Shown here piece after piece: positions 1-5,927 of a stretch of 6,589 nucleotides of DNA; the first letter of the stretch is position 1; every line of letters starts with the position of its first letter. Under the pieces are notes generated by a model. It was not told the DNA's origin and searched no databases. It saw nothing but the letters and a program-made list of their open reading frames with translations. The stretch comes from Bryobacterales bacterium (GTDB taxonomy: Bacteria; Acidobacteriota; Terriglobia; Bryobacterales; Bryobacteraceae). The position numbers and the translations under genes are program-made. The stretch covers positions 1 through 6,589 of the forward strand of contig PKYZ01000013.1 in NCBI GenBank assembly GCA_003132865.1. The letters run 5' to 3'.

Positions 1-2
1 GC

Positions 3-1850
3 GCGCAGTTGGGCTTTCCGGACGTTCTGACCAATCCGGTGGATCTGGGATATCCCGAAGTCAATCTCCTGGGATTCGACGGGATCGGCGAGCCGCTCAA
101 CTATCCGCAAGACCGCCACGATACGACTGTACATCTCTCCGACAACCTGTCTTGGATCAAGGGGCGCAATCAGTTCAAGTTCGGAGCGGATATCCGCGAC
201 ATCCAGATCGACAATTATCTCGATTTCGTGGCGCGTGGCGATTTCTTCTTCGAGGCCGGCGCGGAAGCCGGTATGTCCGCAACTCCTCTTGAGGCGCTGG
301 CTCAGTTGGCGGTGGGCATTCCCGATTACGCTGTAGCAGTGAAGGGCGATACCTTTAACACCGTGCGTAGCATGGGCATGAACTACTACATCCAGGACGA
401 TATCCACGTCGTGCCGCGCTTATTGCTGAACGTGGGTATGCGGTATGAGTACAACAGCCCCGGAGTGGAGGATCACAATCGCTATAGCGTTCCCGATCTC
501 AGCGCGAATTCCGCGACTTGCACACCGGTCCCCGACTGCCAGTTCATCCAGGCCGGGACGAACGGAATTCCACGGGCTACTTATAATCCGACGCCCACCG
601 ATTTCGCCCCGCGCATCGGGGTCGCCTGGCGGCCCATGAAGACCGAGCGCTGGGTGGTGCGCGCCGCCTACGGCGTCTTCTACGATGTGGGCATCTTCAA
701 CATCAACGTCTTTCCGCGCTTCAACCCGCCCTTCTACGATCTGTCCTATTACGCCAACAGCGGCACGAACGTAATCCAGAATATTCTCAGCCAGCCGGCC
801 ACGGCGATCGTCGAGCCCAACATGATCGCCCGCAACTTCCGCGATGCCTACATGCAGCAATGGAACGTGGACCTGCAATATGAAATCAAGCCCTACTGGA
901 TGGTCGATCTGGCATACGTGGGGTCCAAGGGCACGCACCTGGCCGACGTGCGCGATCTCAATCAGGTGAACCCGGCCACCGGCCTGGCGCCCTTCCCGCA
1001 GTTCTCCTCCATCCTTTACGTGGAGTCGGCCGCCGCCAGTTCGTACAACTCTCTGCAGTTCCGCTCCGAGAGGCGCGTCGGCCAAGGTCTCACCTTTCTG
1101 GCGGCGTACACGTTCTCCAAATCGATTGACGACGTCTCGTCCGTGTTCGGGGGCAGCGTGGGCTCGGGTCTGCCGCAAAACTCGCTGGACCCGCAGGCCG
1201 ACCGCGGGCTTTCCGATTTCAATGCCAAGCACCGCCTGGTGGTCAGTTCCGTCTACGACCTGCCGTTCGGCCGCAAGTGGATCACGCAGCCGGGATGGCG
1301 CAAGGGCTTGCTAGGCAACTGGCAGGCGGCTGGAATCCTGACGGCGCAGACGGGGTCTCCATTCACGGTGAACCTGCCCTCTTCGCAATCCGGGTCCGCC
1401 ATTGCCGCGTTTGGCAACCCTTACCGGCCGGATTTGATCTCCAATCCATACGTGCCCGGTCCGGTGATGGCGAACCCTAACCCCGCCTGCCACACCACGA
1501 TCTCGCAAGGCGGGCTGGCCGCCGGCGCGGTCAACCAGCCATCGAGCTGGTTTAATACTTGCGCCTTCGTCGCGCCGCCTGCTGGGCAGTTTGGCAATGC
1601 AGGCCGCAACATCATGAGCGGTCCGGGACTGACGAACGTGGATTTCTCGATGTACAAGAATTTTGTGCTGCGCACCGAGAGTCATCGTTTGCAGCTCCGC
1701 GCCGAGGTCTTCAATTTGTTCAACCATCCGAACTTCGATATCCCGAACCACGTGCTTGGGAATCCGAATTTTGGACAGGTGTTGTCGGAGAACGCTTACG
1801 GGAATAAGCCGCCGCGGCAGATTCAGGTGGGGGTGAAGTATATTTTTTGA
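3..1850 (+). CDS. Oar-like TonB-dependent outer-membrane receptor, C-terminal part (5' end outside window)
   Basis: This is the distal part of a large outer-membrane beta-barrel protein. The frame is open from the window edge, so the TTG at position 9 is not a true start. What is seen is a series of alternating, aromatic-rich barrel strands. Typical phrases of the Oar-like/carboxypeptidase-regulatory TonB receptor family are present: NYYIQDDIHVVPRLLLNVG, FAPRIGVAWRP, YNSLQFRSERR, AAYTFSKSIDD, DFNAKHRLVVSSVYDLPFG, and RAEVFNLFNHPNFDIPN near the end. The last residues, VGVKYIF, end in Phe, the beta-signal read by the BAM machinery. Family members are commonly around 1000-1200 residues. The roughly 615 seen here would therefore lack the signal peptide, the carboxypeptidase-like regulatory domain and most of the plug. 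Such receptors take up large ligands (glycans, peptides) with TonB/ExbBD energy, but the substrate cannot be told from this part. No terminator is visible after the stop. Confidence 0.92.
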   Translation, partial: AQLGFPDVLTNPVDLGYPEVNLLGFDGIGEPLNYPQDRHDTTVHLSDNLSWIKGRNQFKFGADIRDIQIDNYLDFVARGDFFFEAGAEAGMSATPLEALAQLAVGIPDYAVAVKGDTFNTVRSMGMNYYIQDDIHVVPRLLLNVGMRYEYNSPGVEDHNRYSVPDLSANSATCTPVPDCQFIQAGTNGIPRATYNPTPTDFAPRIGVAWRPMKTERWVVRAAYGVFYDVGIFNINVFPRFNPPFYDLSYYANSGTNVIQNILSQPATAIVEPNMIARNFRDAYMQQWNVDLQYEIKPYWMVDLAYVGSKGTHLADVRDLNQVNPATGLAPFPQFSSILYVESAAASSYNSLQFRSERRVGQGLTFLAAYTFSKSIDDVSSVFGGSVGSGLPQNSLDPQADRGLSDFNAKHRLVVSSVYDLPFGRKWITQPGWRKGLLGNWQAAGILTAQTGSPFTVNLPSSQSGSAIAAFGNPYRPDLISNPYVPGPVMANPNPACHTTISQGGLAAGAVNQPSSWFNTCAFVAPPAGQFGNAGRNIMSGPGLTNVDFSMYKNFVLRTESHRLQLRAEVFNLFNHPNFDIPNHVLGNPNFGQVLSENAYGNKPPRQIQVGVKYIF

Positions 1851-1872
1851 AGTGGGTGTCCAGCGTAGGGAC

Positions 1873-1935
1873 TTTGGCCGCCAACGGGAATCGAACCCCC
1901 TAACCGCCGGTTCAGCACAGACCAGTTGCGCCTAT
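1873..1935 (-). pseudogene. tRNA-like remnant (degenerate), left
   Basis: Read on the minus strand, this stretch has a recognisable D arm (GCGC stem, AACTGGTCT loop, GTGC stem). An anticodon-like stem AACC/GGTT follows, closed over only three bases. Then comes a T loop TTCGATT flanked by GGG/CCC. The anticodon loop is too short, the outer T-stem pairs are lost, no CCA falls at the right spacing, and no 5' acceptor strand pairs with the 3' strand. It is therefore not a functional tRNA as it stands. It may be a decayed tRNA or one half of an attachment site left by island integration. Confidence 0.45.
1883..1898 (-). repeat. Left copy of 16-bp T-arm direct repeat (candidate att site)
   Basis: AACGGGAATCGAACCC on the plus strand is repeated exactly at 5792-5807 in the same orientation. 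On the minus strand both copies form the T loop and the 3' T-stem strand of a tRNA-like sequence, the usual crossover target of tyrosine recombinases. Identity stops at once on both sides. The T-arm consensus is widely shared among tRNAs, so this match alone does not prove an att site. Confidence 0.4.
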
Positions 1936-1940
1936 ACACC

Positions 1941-2354
1941 TCAAATAAACAGATCCGCGCCGACATGGAAGAACTCCGCGAGTTTCTTTGCCTGGTCCTT
2001 CGTCATAGCGCGCTTTCCGGCAAGGATCTCCGACACCCGGCTCTTGGAGCCGACTACGGGCCAAAGATCCTTGGGGGTTAGCCCGCGTTGTTCCAGGAGG
2101 AACGCAACCATCTCGTGCGGCTCAGACTTCGGTATGGGGTACGCTTTCTCCTCGAAATCGTGGATCAGGTCCGTGAGCAGTTCGAGGAGCGCGTCTTCCT
2201 CCGGTGTCAGGTCTCCCTGGCCTTTCTCCATCAGGGATTCGACAATCGCGAGGGCGCGTTCGTTTTCCTCCTCCGTCTTGATGACCTTCGGAACCGCTCG
2301 CGCCAGAAGTCGCCCATACCGCTTCAGATCGAGGTCTTCAATCGTTGTGCTCAT
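1941..2354 (-). CDS. higA: HigA-type antitoxin with C-terminal HTH
   Basis: Antitoxin of a type II toxin-antitoxin pair. It is expected to bind and neutralise HigB and to repress its own operon as a dimer. The protein is about 137 residues. It has an N-terminal acidic, helical part rich in Glu/Leu (EEENERALAIVESLME, then LTPEEDALLELLTDLI). A C-terminal Xre-like helix-turn-helix follows: MVAFLLEQRGLTPKDLWPVVG, with recognition helix SKSRVSEILAGKR, then MTKDQAKKLAEFFHV. This order matches the COG5499-type HigA family. The ATG at 2354 is chosen because it overlaps the toxin stop as ATGA and has GGAAG just upstream. An in-frame ATG nine bases earlier (2363) would add only MEA. It is the second gene of the operon, on the minus strand, and ends at the edge of the left tRNA-like remnant. 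It looks intact. Confidence 0.88.
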   Translation of the reverse strand: MSTTIEDLDLKRYGRLLARAVPKVIKTEEENERALAIVESLMEKGQGDLTPEEDALLELLTDLIHDFEEKAYPIPKSEPHEMVAFLLEQRGLTPKDLWPVVGSKSRVSEILAGKRAMTKDQAKKLAEFFHVGADLFI

Positions 2355-2653
2355 AGCTTCCATTCCCCCTCGTCGTACTCATCGTGCGTGAGGATATGCT
2401 TTATGTATACGATCTGGCGTGGATAGTGAACGAACGCGATCAACCGATACTTGTTCCCGCCTACATTAAACACCGTCAGATCGCCCACAAAGTCGGCGGA
2501 ACCGAAGGCCGCCTTCAGCGCGCCGGGGTTCTTCCACATCGCAGCCTGGACCGCGTTTGCCCAGTGCTTGAGCGGCTCGGCCGCTTTCGGGAACCGCGTG
2601 CCGAATTCCCGAATCCGCCGCTTGCTGACGACCCTCACTCCCCAAGTTCCCAT
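2351..2653 (-). CDS. higB: HigB-family toxin (RelE-fold mRNA interferase)
   Basis: Toxin of a HigBA pair. Characterised HigB proteins are ribosome-dependent endoribonucleases that cleave mRNA during translation. The roughly 100-residue length matches the family. Diagnostic stretches are VRVVSKRRIREFGTRFP at the start, WKNPGALKAAFGSADFV in the middle, FNVGGNKYRLIAFVHYPRQ, and the C-terminal IVYIKHILTHDEYDEGEWK. The start is uncertain. The ATG at 2653 is used here; the GTG at 2638 (giving VRVVSKRR) fits the family N-terminus better but has a poorly placed ribosome site; a TTG at 2665 is least likely. Toxin precedes antitoxin with a 4-base overlap, as usual for hig operons, implying translational coupling. 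Its 5' end abuts the integrase remnant on the other strand, so its promoter must lie inside that remnant. No convincing promoter hexamers were found there. Confidence 0.88.
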   Translation of the reverse strand: MGTWGVRVVSKRRIREFGTRFPKAAEPLKHWANAVQAAMWKNPGALKAAFGSADFVGDLTVFNVGGNKYRLIAFVHYPRQIVYIKHILTHDEYDEGEWKL

Positions 2654-2655
2654 AT

Positions 2656-3514
2656 ATGGAACCAACGGGTCAAGTGGGCTGGGTTGGGTTCCCGCTTGCC
2701 GATCTCGCGCACCAGCAACTCGAAGCCGCCTTTTACACCTTGCTCAAGGCCAAGGGAAAACGGCGAGAGCACATTTCGACGCGCACCGTCCGCCACGTCG
2801 CCGGATTGCTCAACGTTGCGCTAAACAAAGCCTTCAGGCTGGTTGCTCCAGGTGAATCCCATGCTCCGCGCCGAACTCCGGAGAATCGAGAAGACAGACG
2901 CGCGAAGCATGTCGCCCGATGAAATCCGCAAGCTGCGGGAGGCCTGCCGAGGCGATTGGACGTTTGCGCTCGTCGAAATGGCGCTTGCAACCGCAGCCAG
3001 GCGCGGAGAATTGCTCGCGCTTCAATGGGCAGACCTCGATTGGACTCCGGGAGTGTTAACTATCAGCAAATCGCTGGAACAAACGAGAGCGGGCCTTCGG
3101 GTGAAGCGACCGAAGAACGGGAAGTCGCGACCGTGCCTCCTGCCGCGATCCGCGCTCGCTACGCTGCGGTTGGAACAGCAGCCGGAACACCGCCGGCTTT
3201 TCGCAACCGACTACAAAGACCTGGATTTGATCTTTTGCGAACCGAACGGCGACCATCATGAGCCGGACCTCATCTCCCAAGTCATCGTACGCCGAATGCA
3301 CAAAGCGGGGATCAACGACGGCAGCATGCACACGCTCCGGCACACGCACGCCACGCACCTGATCTCGAAGGGCGTTCCCCTACCCGCCGTATCAGCACGG
3401 CTCGGCCATGCCGATGTCAACGTCACGGCCCGAATTTATTCGCACGCTCTACCCGCCGATGACCAGCGGGCAGCCGACACTTGGGACACGATCATCGCTG
3501 GGCCGTTGCAGTGA
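2656..3514 (+). pseudogene. Tyrosine recombinase/integrase, N-terminally truncated and frameshifted
   Basis: This is a remnant of a phage- or island-type site-specific recombinase. The 3' part (frame from 2843) holds a whole catalytic domain. Counted from the TTG at 2843, the first Arg is in AARRGELLAL (about R53), the beta-hairpin Lys in KNGKSR (K91 or K94), the H-x-x-R box in HTLRHTHAT (H163, R166), the second His in LGHAD (H189) and the nucleophile in IYSHAL (Y199). The preceding core-binding helix bundle (AFYTLLKAKG, then HISTRTVRHVAGLLNVALNKAF) lies in a different frame, from about 2690 to 2842. The two parts join in sense only if a frameshift near 2842 is removed, where AFRL should run into LLQVNP. 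Upstream of FPLADL the expected arm-binding domain and rest of the protein (roughly 150-200 residues) are missing, replaced by higB on the other strand. A separate short catalytic protein starting at 2843 is conceivable but would lack DNA clamping. Confidence 0.82.
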
Positions 3515-3551
3515 CAAATCGTTGCTACTCTGAAAATTAACGGGGTGACAG

Positions 3552-3591
3552 AAACGCCCCGCCATGAACGGTTAGCCGCTAGGGGCGTTTT
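3552..3591 (+). terminator. Rho-independent terminator after integrase remnant
   Basis: A perfect 9-bp inverted repeat, AAACGCCCC (3552-3560) and GGGGCGTTT (3582-3590), closes a 21-base loop. A further T follows at 3591. The loop contains a small CGG/CCG hairpin (3570-3579). It lies 37 bases past the integrase stop and just before the promoter of the next gene, so it separates the two units. The T tract is short, so strength is uncertain. Confidence 0.65.
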
Positions 3592-3609
3592 CCCAGCCGT
3601 ATTTCAGTT

Positions 3610-3618
3610 TGCTAGAAT
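3610..3618 (+). promoter_or_regulatory. Extended -10 promoter candidate for the 3667 gene
   Basis: TGCTAGAAT matches an extended -10 (TG at 3610-3611, hexamer TAGAAT at 3613-3618). No good -35 is present; TTTTCC at 3588-3593 is weak and too far. The predicted start near 3625 leaves a leader of about 40 bases before the ATG at 3667, with AAGGAG at 3652-3657. Confidence 0.4.
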
Positions 3619-3666
3619 GGAACGCAGGAACCCCCTGAAAATCAGCTAGACAAGGAGTTGTCCTTT

Positions 3667-3939
3667 ATGGAAAGAATCATCTTTGGTATTCACGGCAAAC
3701 CGGCGAAGGACGGGGCAAAAGACATTGACCTGTTGGTCCATAGCTATCACCTCGGGAGTCCGTCGCCGTGCGTTGTCATAGAGGATTGGGTGCGCAAAGA
3801 TGTCATCGGCGGCCCCATCGACAGTCTTGAACAAATGTTTCAACAGCAAGTTGCCACGCATCCCGGATACGTTGTCAAAGAGCGCCAAGAACTTGTTGCA
3901 GTCCCAGTTCCCAAGCCAGCCCCCCCAACCGAAGCGTAA
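3667..3939 (+). CDS. Hypothetical small protein (90 aa)
   Basis: The family is not recognised. The ATG at 3667 is chosen because a near-perfect Shine-Dalgarno AAGGAG (3652-3657) sits nine bases upstream; the in-frame TTG at 3658 overlaps that region and is unlikely. The protein begins MERIIFGIHGKPAKDGAKDI, continues with alternating hydrophobic stretches (IDLLVHSY, PCVVIEDWV) and a DVIGGPIDSLEQMFQQQV segment, and ends in a proline-rich tail (VPVPKPAPPTEA). No signal peptide, membrane helix or catalytic motif is visible, so it is probably a small soluble alpha/beta protein. It has its own promoter-like site and follows a terminator, so it looks like a single-gene unit. Its stop lies one base from the stop of the convergent gene on the minus strand. 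The strong ribosome site makes it a likely real gene despite its size. Confidence 0.72.
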   Translation: MERIIFGIHGKPAKDGAKDIDLLVHSYHLGSPSPCVVIEDWVRKDVIGGPIDSLEQMFQQQVATHPGYVVKERQELVAVPVPKPAPPTEA

Positions 3940-3940
3940 G

Positions 3941-4546
3941 TTATTCAAGAGTCAGCACTTGTGTTTGCTTCTTTAGCGAGCCGTCTAGCCATGACACTTC
4001 AAGTGACAGATCATCGAGCATCACAAGCTGGATTCCTGTAGCAACGCTGCCACGACTCAGCGCCTCCTTACGAATGAGGTTCATAAGTGCTGGAAGGTAA
4101 TGCACAAACACAGCACATTCAACCGCTAGCTCATCCACATCGGTGCCGATAAGTTGAAGGATTGTGCCCTCGTAGTCATCGGGAAAAGGCAGGGCGATTT
4201 CAATGCCCGTTTCCGGGGCAAGACGCTTGCGCAGGCTTGCGAGTGCAACGGCAAGCTGCCTGACCCGGCCCCCGGCCACAACCGCCGCCGAGACGATTTT
4301 ACTGCGATTCTTCCACGTATCCTTTGCGGCCTCCCTCACTATCTCCGCAACGTAAATTGCCGCATATGCGCCCAACCCCTTTATCCACCAGTTGTTCTCG
4401 GCATAAAATCTTACCCAAGAAGGAGGGACGGCGCTCTTGTAACTTCTCGGCATTTCGTCGATCTCGATTTCGAAATCGCTCCCTAACTCAGTGGAGAGCT
4501 TCCGAAGATTTTCCAGAGATACGTCTTTAGTCCATGTAACGCGCAT
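3941..4546 (-). CDS. Hypothetical protein (201 aa) with central hydrophobic helix
   Basis: Not recognised. The ATG at 4546 is preferred because GAGGA lies four bases before it; the in-frame ATG at 4561 would add MPEEQ but has no ribosome site. The N-terminal 35 residues are polar and acidic (LSTELGSDFEIEIDEMP). A PPSWVRFYAENNWWIKGLGAYA segment (about residues 41-62) leads into a hydrophobic stretch (WIKGLGAYAAIYVAEIV, residues 54-70). This could be one membrane-inserting or amphipathic helix, followed by a basic, Ala-rich part (DTWKNRSKIVSAAVVAGGRVRQ). The C-terminal half (IEIALPFPDDYEGTILQLI to LVMLDDLSLEVSWLDG) looks like an alternating alpha/beta domain. No signal peptide is present. It stands alone on its strand and converges on the 90-aa gene with a single base between stops. 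An island effector is possible, but nothing in the sequence names a function. Confidence 0.72.
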   Translation of the reverse strand: MRVTWTKDVSLENLRKLSTELGSDFEIEIDEMPRSYKSAVPPSWVRFYAENNWWIKGLGAYAAIYVAEIVREAAKDTWKNRSKIVSAAVVAGGRVRQLAVALASLRKRLAPETGIEIALPFPDDYEGTILQLIGTDVDELAVECAVFVHYLPALMNLIRKEALSRGSVATGIQLVMLDDLSLEVSWLDGSLKKQTQVLTLE

Positions 4547-4820
4547 TTGTTCCTCAGGCATCTAGCATTCTGTAGAAGAAGTAACACGCCCCACGTTCAA
4601 CCCACGATTGGCGCCGGTCTCCTCCCGTGTTGGCCTTGGCCCCTTCCGCGCCCCTAGTAGCGCATTTCCCGTGTCGATGGTCGCTCGACCTCTAAGGGCC
4701 AGTTTGGATTGGTGCTGCTTCGTTTTGATCTTGTACATCTTTCGTGTTGACGCGGCCTGCAAATACGGCCACGAGGAATTCAACCATTCGGAGCCGCCGC
4801 CTTGGAATCCTCCTTAGCTT
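4547..4820. other. Intergenic region without a supported gene
   Basis: This separates two minus-strand genes of unknown function. It is open in several frames but the possible products are short, basic or compositionally odd (for example a 73-residue minus-strand frame rich in Arg, Lys and Thr that ends directly before the ATG at 4561). None has a ribosome site or a family resemblance. No hairpin, repeat or clear promoter was found. It must contain the promoter of the 4546 gene. Confidence 0.5.
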
Positions 4821-5585
4821 CTACTGCTCCTTCTTCTGTTTTGCCGCAGCCTCTTGAGCGTTACGAATCATTTCGTCTTTACTATCCTGCTTCTGTTTCT
4901 CGGAGGCCTGGCGATTCTGTAATTTGAGATCAATCGTCACCAGAGGATCAAACTCAACACCACACTGCTGCGTAGCCCAATGCCGGAAATTCTTGTACTT
5001 CGAGCGACTCATTCTCCCTACTTTGCAAACCGGAGAGTTGGTCCCTAGTCGCACTTTGTCGGGCCATCCCGCCCCGAGCCAGTCGCCTTTTTGGTCCTCA
5101 CTTTTCCATAGGAGCTTGTGATCGACGGTGTACAGTCGTGCGTCTGATTCATACCAGCGAGTGCTAATCCATTCATGGAAGGCACTGGAAGCCGTACTGT
5201 ATAGGCTTGGGCCGTAGTATGAGGTGCAGACCCCGCCAGTGCAATCGACTGTTAGCTCATTGCCGGTTGAGTCGGAACAAACGGTCGAATTTCTGATAGA
5301 TGAACAGGAGACAGTGAGCGGCGCGGTGTCGGCCTTCGATCCGGGAGTCCAAGTGCGGTGTACTTCCAGAATCGCGTCAGCCTTGCTGAGGTCGGTGCTC
5401 GGGGTCAAGCAGGTTTCCTCTGCGATATGTTTGTACGCCCAGACCACCCCGTTGTACTGGCCACCCATGATGTAGACAGTGTGTATTTTGAAGCCATTGA
5501 TATTGGCTTCACACTTGACTTCGGCGTAAGAGAGAACGGCGCAACCAAACACCAGCAATCCAGCCAAAACAAATGTGCGTTTCAT
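4821..5585 (-). CDS. Exported cysteine-rich protein of unknown function
   Basis: The start at 5585 gives a classic export signal: MKRT, a hydrophobic core FVLAGLLVFGCAVLS, and a likely signal peptidase I site after SYA (residue 21). A lipoprotein site at VFGC (Cys15) is possible but has Phe at the -2 position, so it is less likely. GAGG precedes the ATG by about seven bases; the frame stays open 50 codons further upstream but that part is not protein-like. The mature part (about 233 residues) has eight cysteines (25, 59, 94, 103, 115, 120, 187, 208), an even number suited to disulfides outside the cytoplasm. The segment IHTVYIMGGQYNGVVWAYKH followed by STDLSKADAILEVHRTW resembles the 'ADA(V/I)L' pattern I associate with uncharacterised secreted proteins in this phylum, but that is memory of a pattern, not a search. 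The C-terminus (from about residue 222) is a charged, Gln/Lys-rich, probably helical tail. It appears to be a single-gene unit. Confidence 0.82.
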   Translation of the reverse strand: MKRTFVLAGLLVFGCAVLSYAEVKCEANINGFKIHTVYIMGGQYNGVVWAYKHIAEETCLTPSTDLSKADAILEVHRTWTPGSKADTAPLTVSCSSIRNSTVCSDSTGNELTVDCTGGVCTSYYGPSLYSTASSAFHEWISTRWYESDARLYTVDHKLLWKSEDQKGDWLGAGWPDKVRLGTNSPVCKVGRMSRSKYKNFRHWATQQCGVEFDPLVTIDLKLQNRQASEKQKQDSKDEMIRNAQEAAAKQKKEQ

Positions 5586-5606
5586 CACTCGACCTCGCTG
5601 CCAATC

Positions 5607-5639
5607 AGTATACATCCGTGCAGCCAGCGGCATGATGCC
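5607..5639 (-). promoter_or_regulatory. Promoter-like site and palindrome upstream of the exported protein
   Basis: On the minus strand TATACT (5612-5607) is a good -10 hexamer, placed to give a start near 5600 and a very short leader before the ATG at 5585. There is no good -35. Instead a perfect 5-1-5 palindrome, GGCATGATGCC (5629-5639), sits where the -35 would be, as expected for an activator or repressor site. Confidence 0.3.
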
Positions 5640-5713
5640 TCTTTTCTTTTCTGAGCGTCGATCACGTCCGTGACTGGGCAGACCGCTCGGTCCTGCGCGA
5701 CCGAACTGCGTCC

Positions 5714-5732
5714 GGATGACATGGGATGACAT
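5714..5732. repeat. Two tandem GGATGACAT repeats, 10-bp spacing
   Basis: GGATGACAT occurs at 5714-5722 and again at 5724-5732, offset by one helical turn. It lies in the upstream region of the exported-protein gene, about 130 bases before its start, and could bind a regulator. Chance duplication cannot be excluded. Confidence 0.35.
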
Positions 5733-5781
5733 CAAAGGATCTTCTAGCGGAGCTAACAGATTGATTTAGAAACAGGTTATG

Positions 5782-5855
5782 TGGTAGCGCTAACGGGAAT
5801 CGAACCCGTTGACTTCCGCGGACGCACTGCCCGACCTCCGGATCCTGTAAACACT
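5782..5855 (-). pseudogene. tRNA-like remnant with intact T arm and CCA, right
   Basis: On the minus strand the 3' end is tRNA-like in every detail. It has a T stem ACGGG/CCCGT around TTCGATT, a 7-base acceptor strand TAGCGCT, discriminator A and encoded CCA (5784-5782). The 5' acceptor strand (AGTGTTT from 5855) pairs at six of seven positions, including two G-T wobbles, giving a 74-base length. An anticodon-like arm with a 7-base loop (CAGTGCG) exists, but the invariant U33 is absent, and the D arm does not form. It therefore looks like a decayed tRNA or a tRNA mimic at an island end, rather than a working tRNA. Confidence 0.45.
5792..5807 (-). repeat. Right copy of 16-bp T-arm direct repeat (candidate att site)
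   Basis: This is the exact partner of 1883-1898, in the same orientation, lying in the T arm of the right tRNA-like remnant. The 3909-bp spacing encloses the integrase remnant. See the left copy for the caveat on T-arm conservation. Confidence 0.4.
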
Positions 5856-5894
5856 ACCTATCGCGGTGACCTCATCAGCGGGCGGCAAACCTCC

Positions 5895-5923
5895 TTGACC
5901 AGCAACGATTTCCAGACTACCAT
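5895..5923 (+). promoter_or_regulatory. Promoter candidate for the HTH/PIN operon
   Basis: TTGACC (5895-5900, five of six matches to the -35 consensus) and TACCAT (5918-5923, four of six to the -10) are separated by the ideal 17 bases. The predicted start near 5930 falls on the first of the 9-bp repeats, so the repeats would lie at and just after the transcription start. Confidence 0.4.
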
Positions 5924-5927
5924 CGTC

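Larger units (their letters stand above)
1883..5807. mobile_element. Candidate remnant of a small integrative island (about 3.9 kb)
   Basis: The segment is bounded by the 16-bp tRNA T-arm repeats. It contains a broken tyrosine integrase, a HigBA toxin-antitoxin pair and three genes of no recognised housekeeping role on mixed strands. Its right two thirds are less GC-rich than the receptor gene to the left. These are the usual marks of an integrated accessory element. Against it: the integrase is not next to either repeat, no structural, replication or conjugation genes are seen, and the acceptor halves of the two tRNA-like ends do not complement each other as a simple displaced-tRNA model would predict. 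It could also be several independent insertions beside tRNA relics. Confidence 0.35.

Noticed and set aside
420..1232. Long minus-strand open frame (270 aa) inside the receptor gene
   Set aside because: It is antisense to a well-supported TonB receptor frame, His/Arg/Gly-rich without family features, and the openness is a by-product of high GC codon bias.
1852..2391. Plus-strand open frame starting with GVQRRDFGRQRESNPL
   Set aside because: The RESNPL-type start is the familiar false translation of antisense tRNA T-arm sequence, and the rest is antisense to higA.
2668..2673. TTGACC on the minus strand as a -35 for higBA
   Set aside because: No acceptable -10 lies 16-18 bases downstream; the nearby TATATG is only about 12 bases away.
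4562..4783. Minus-strand 73-aa frame directly upstream of the 201-aa gene
   Set aside because: Basic, low-complexity product, no ribosome site, no recognisable motif. The adjacency to the ATG at 4561 is not supported by that start, since the ribosome site favours 4546.
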